A stretch of DNA of 64,000 nucleotides from Photobacterium profundum SS9 (GTDB lineage Bacteria; Pseudomonadota; Gammaproteobacteria; Enterobacterales; Vibrionaceae): the NCBI RefSeq assembly GCF_000196255.1, contig NC_006370.1:1580187-1644186 (forward strand). Direction: 5' to 3'. The translations under genes and the position numbers were made by a program. Shown piece after piece: positions 61,589-64,000 of the stretch. Position 1 is the stretch's first letter. Every line of letters starts with the position of its first letter. A model generated the notes under the pieces. That model saw only the letters and a program-made list of their open reading frames with translations. It was not told where the DNA came from and did no database searches.

Positions 61589-63684
61589 ACTGGCTCTCCT
61601 TGTGTAGTGTTCGGTGTGGTATTCGCTGACGATACACTGTGTAATTTCAGTGCATTCACTTGTTCTTCTAACCCTTGAAGCAGGGGAGAAAGTGACAGCG
61701 GTATTTGGTGCGTAATTAACTGGGCAATGCATTTAAGCAAAGTAACAATATCTTCGCCGCCTTTTGCATTCGCCGCGACAGTACAACTCTCAGTTGTTAC
61801 GTTATCTGTACGGTTTATCTTATCGATAAGCGTACTGGTTTGTCTGTCGGCACCAATTTCAACAAATAAACGTGCGCCTTGTTCACGAGCGGTGCGAATC
61901 AAAGCGGTAAAATCGAGTGTTGTGCAAAAGGTATCGGCAATGGAATTGGCAATACTTTGGCTATCGATATTAACAGGCACGTTTTGATTTTGAGGCAACA
62001 GCCCAGCAGCGCTGATGAATTTAATATCCATCGGTAGTTCATCACATAATGGCTGAGTATAAAACTCGGTGACTTGTGAATGCTGACTTAACGCTGGTGT
62101 GGTGTGCATAGCGGTTACACGATTCGCTGCAATGCCGCGTTTACCAAGCTTTTTGAGTAAAGCGCGACACGTCGCTTCACAACCAGCTAATACACAAGTG
62201 TCACCTTGAATAATAGCAAGATAGGCCCGCGGAAATTCAGGCAACAATGCTTCAATGGTGGCTGATTCACAGCGAACAACAAAGCTATTCCACGTAATTT
62301 CTTCAGCATCTGTTAATTGCCATGCTTCACGAACAGCGGTTAGCTTACCGGAAATAGCGGTGGTGAATATTGGGCTCGTTTGGGTCAGTTCGATTAATGC
62401 GTGCGGATTTTTCCACACACCTAAACTCGCCCACATCGATGCTTCACCTTTAGAGTAACCTAAAGCGAAATCAGGCTTAACGGCAAACTCTTCGCAGAGT
62501 AATTGAGTTAATAAGTAGCTGCTACCAACACCGGCAATGGCCAATTCACCGAGTGTCATTTCGGCTGGGTTTTCACCGTATGTCTTTTCGGCTTGTAGCA
62601 TTTCTTTCAGGTTTCCTTCGCGCTCTAGTTGTGCAAAAAGTGCGGGGAAATACTGATGAAAATCACGGAACATGCCAGGGTATACAGTACCAACACCTGG
62701 GTAGACAAAAGTGACACCACCTTTGCTATTGGGTGCAGGCGAGAAACAACTACCGGCTGGTGTTTTGTAATGACTTTTCTCTGCTATTACTTTTGGCAAA
62801 GCATTACTGATTGCAGATATTTCCTGCAAAACAGCGGTAACAGAAGCGCCTTGCAACACGATAGTCGGTAGTGATATCGATGAAGTGGCAGAAGACGAAA
62901 CGTCAGTTTGATACTGCGCTAAGTTCTTAGTCATTAAAGCAATAAGAGCAGCATTGTCATTTGGTGTTAAATCATTAGGTAAATCAGCTAAACGTTGCTT
63001 TAGCTGTTCTAATTGCACTGATAATTCTATTTCATTCAGCCCTGAGAGGACAAAGAATAAGCGAGAGGCGTTCAGTAATGATTGCGCTTTTTGTAACCCT
63101 GTTGCTTGCGTTAATACCAAGCTACTTTCTGAATCAGAATTGGCATTAAACGTTAAACTAGCTACGCGTGCTTTATGGGGCTCAGTAAACCAGTAATGGC
63201 TTGCATTGTTTGCAGCATGAGCTGCCGCGTGCAGTGTCCGGCGAGCAATATCATCAACCATGTTAAAGAAAGCGAGAAACTGCTGATCAGCAGCTAATGT
63301 TTCAGATGTTTGTTGATGACTGAGATCGGCATTTTGACGACGAGACTGGTTGAGGGCTATTTCTAGGCTATTAACAGAGCCTTCAGCAAAACCTGCAAGG
63401 TACGCGTGAGGGTGAATTTTGTTTTTAGCAGCAGCTAAACCGCTAAGCATCAGTAAACGCTGTTGTGGTTCGTTCGGCTTACATTGGAGGGTAAGTTGAA
63501 CTAGCTGACCTTGGTTTACCGCTTGAATAGCAGTTTGAAGCGCGGCATTGAAGTTGTCATTAATAGCAATATGTTGAATTGCTGGTAATGACGCTAGAAT
63601 ATCGGCAGAAAGCCCAGCAGCGTCTGCTGCTTGGGCTAAAAGAGCGATGCGCAATGGCATCGCTTTATTAGAAGTATCAGCCAC
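61585..63684 (-). CDS. pfaB: PUFA synthase subunit PfaB (acyltransferase)
   Basis: A 699-residue protein. The C-terminal half is an acyltransferase: VTFVYPGVGTVYPGMFRDF, then the nucleophile Ser411 in FALGYSKGEASMWASLG (GxSxG) and ARLFVEIGADRQTSTLIDKI. The N-terminal ~300 residues have a condensing-enzyme-like fold without an obvious active site. It influences which product (EPA or DHA) is made. It starts at GTG 63684, overlapping the pfaA stop by one base, with GAAGGAG upstream. It overlaps pfaC by four bases, so the cluster is translated as one unit. Confidence 0.93.
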   Translation of the reverse strand: MADTSNKAMPLRIALLAQAADAAGLSADILASLPAIQHIAINDNFNAALQTAIQAVNQGQLVQLTLQCKPNEPQQRLLMLSGLAAAKNKIHPHAYLAGFAEGSVNSLEIALNQSRRQNADLSHQQTSETLAADQQFLAFFNMVDDIARRTLHAAAHAANNASHYWFTEPHKARVASLTFNANSDSESSLVLTQATGLQKAQSLLNASRLFFVLSGLNEIELSVQLEQLKQRLADLPNDLTPNDNAALIALMTKNLAQYQTDVSSSATSSISLPTIVLQGASVTAVLQEISAISNALPKVIAEKSHYKTPAGSCFSPAPNSKGGVTFVYPGVGTVYPGMFRDFHQYFPALFAQLEREGNLKEMLQAEKTYGENPAEMTLGELAIAGVGSSYLLTQLLCEEFAVKPDFALGYSKGEASMWASLGVWKNPHALIELTQTSPIFTTAISGKLTAVREAWQLTDAEEITWNSFVVRCESATIEALLPEFPRAYLAIIQGDTCVLAGCEATCRALLKKLGKRGIAANRVTAMHTTPALSQHSQVTEFYTQPLCDELPMDIKFISAAGLLPQNQNVPVNIDSQSIANSIADTFCTTLDFTALIRTAREQGARLFVEIGADRQTSTLIDKINRTDNVTTESCTVAANAKGGEDIVTLLKCIAQLITHQIPLSLSPLLQGLEEQVNALKLHSVSSANTTPNTTQGEPV

Positions 63685-64000
63685 TATGACAGAAGCTCCT
63701 TCTCTGGCTCAGACTTCACCAAAAATGCCTCATTTAGGCTTTTACTGATCGTTACTTTAGCGCTTTTCATAACAGCACTTAAACGACCATCTTGATGGTA
63801 AAGCGAGATATTAGCTTGTAGTGAACGCGTCGTATTTTTAATTACGTCGAGTTCTAACCAACCTTTATCACCCGCTTGCATTGGTTCATAAGAAACAAAT
63901 TCACCAATGGCAGAAGGTAGACTTGCAGCCCCGTACTTCAAGCGCGCCCACACCAACATTGCTTGTAATAAGTAGTCTTCAGCGAAAGGCTGGCAACCAC
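63684..64000 (-). CDS. pfaA: PUFA synthase subunit PfaA (3' end only)
   Basis: The frame is open to the right edge, so the gene continues beyond the window. The visible 105 residues read GCQPFAEDYLLQAMLVWARL, then KYGAASLPSAIGEFVSYEPM and a beta-rich end, the C-terminal hot-dog (dehydratase-like) part of PfaA. The full protein carries a ketosynthase, a malonyl transferase, tandem acyl carrier domains and a ketoreductase, none of which is in the window. Confidence 0.9.
   Translation of the reverse strand, partial: GCQPFAEDYLLQAMLVWARLKYGAASLPSAIGEFVSYEPMQAGDKGWLELDVIKNTTRSLQANISLYHQDGRLSAVMKSAKVTISKSLNEAFLVKSEPEKELLS

Noticed and set aside
61589..61732. Extended N-terminus of PfaC.
   Set aside because: These codons overlap pfaB and have unnatural composition; the GTG at 61588 has AAGGAGAG upstream and the usual four-base overlap.

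Overview
The window looks like a piece of a marine gammaproteobacterial chromosome of the Vibrionaceae, most likely Photobacterium (the P. profundum type). This rests on the polyunsaturated fatty acid synthase cluster at the right edge (end of pfaA, pfaB, pfaC, pfaD), the Shewanella/Photobacterium-style lactate operon, the moderate-to-low GC, and a dispersed TATACCCAAG palindrome. The species and the replicon are inference. No tRNA, rRNA or CRISPR array was seen.

Layout: 1-1.4 kb holds the end of an AraC-type regulator and a GNAT acetyltransferase. 1.5-10.2 kb is a lactate utilisation operon on the minus strand (lldP, lldE, lldF, lldG, dld-II) with a divergent LysR gene. 10.3-11.9 kb has small orphan genes (YcgJ-like, DUF805, RRF-like). 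11.9-14.2 kb is a minus-strand array that looks like a membrane-acting toxin, its immunity gene, a displaced toxin tip, a second immunity gene and a third toxin tip. 14.5-17.3 kb is a sulfur module (CoA-disulfide/persulfide reductase with a rhodanese domain, divergent from two YeeE/YedE half-transporters). 17.4-22.8 kb is the assimilatory-type nitrite operon nirB-nirD-nirC-cobA, with an FNR site and a NarL/NarP 7-2-7 site spaced as in the E. coli nir promoter.

23-26 kb carries pnuC, a nucleoside phosphorylase and a Crp/Fnr-type regulator. 26.2-27.8 kb is an aromatic amino acid permease preceded by a 59-codon ORF and a terminator. 28.3-30.4 kb has an Ap4A phosphorylase-like gene and a PcfJ-like gene. 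At 30.6-32.6 kb an IS4-family element with an 11-bp target duplication splits an NlpC/P60 lipoprotein gene. 33-36.3 kb is a two-gene operon of a periplasmic binding protein and a membrane diguanylate cyclase. 36.3-41.5 kb has an RNA methyltransferase, a SEC-C protein, a candidate sRNA or attenuator, and zwf-pgl-gnd. 42-44.4 kb has an AGCS sodium:alanine symporter and a VOC protein behind a large palindrome.

44.5-48.8 kb reads as higher in GC and is flanked by insertion-sequence relics. It holds a DUF3108 protein, purU, an alpha/beta hydrolase, DUF2784 and a GST-like protein. 48.9-51.3 kb is a secreted subtilase with a separate propeptide-like inhibitor gene. 51.3-53.7 kb has a phasin gene with a structured leader, a 30-residue basic peptide gene and a DUF4238 gene. 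54-64 kb is the pfa cluster.

Most genes are ordinary metabolism. The strongest candidates for something under-described are the toxin/immunity array at 11.98-14.16 kb, the binding protein-diguanylate cyclase pair, and several structured leaders.
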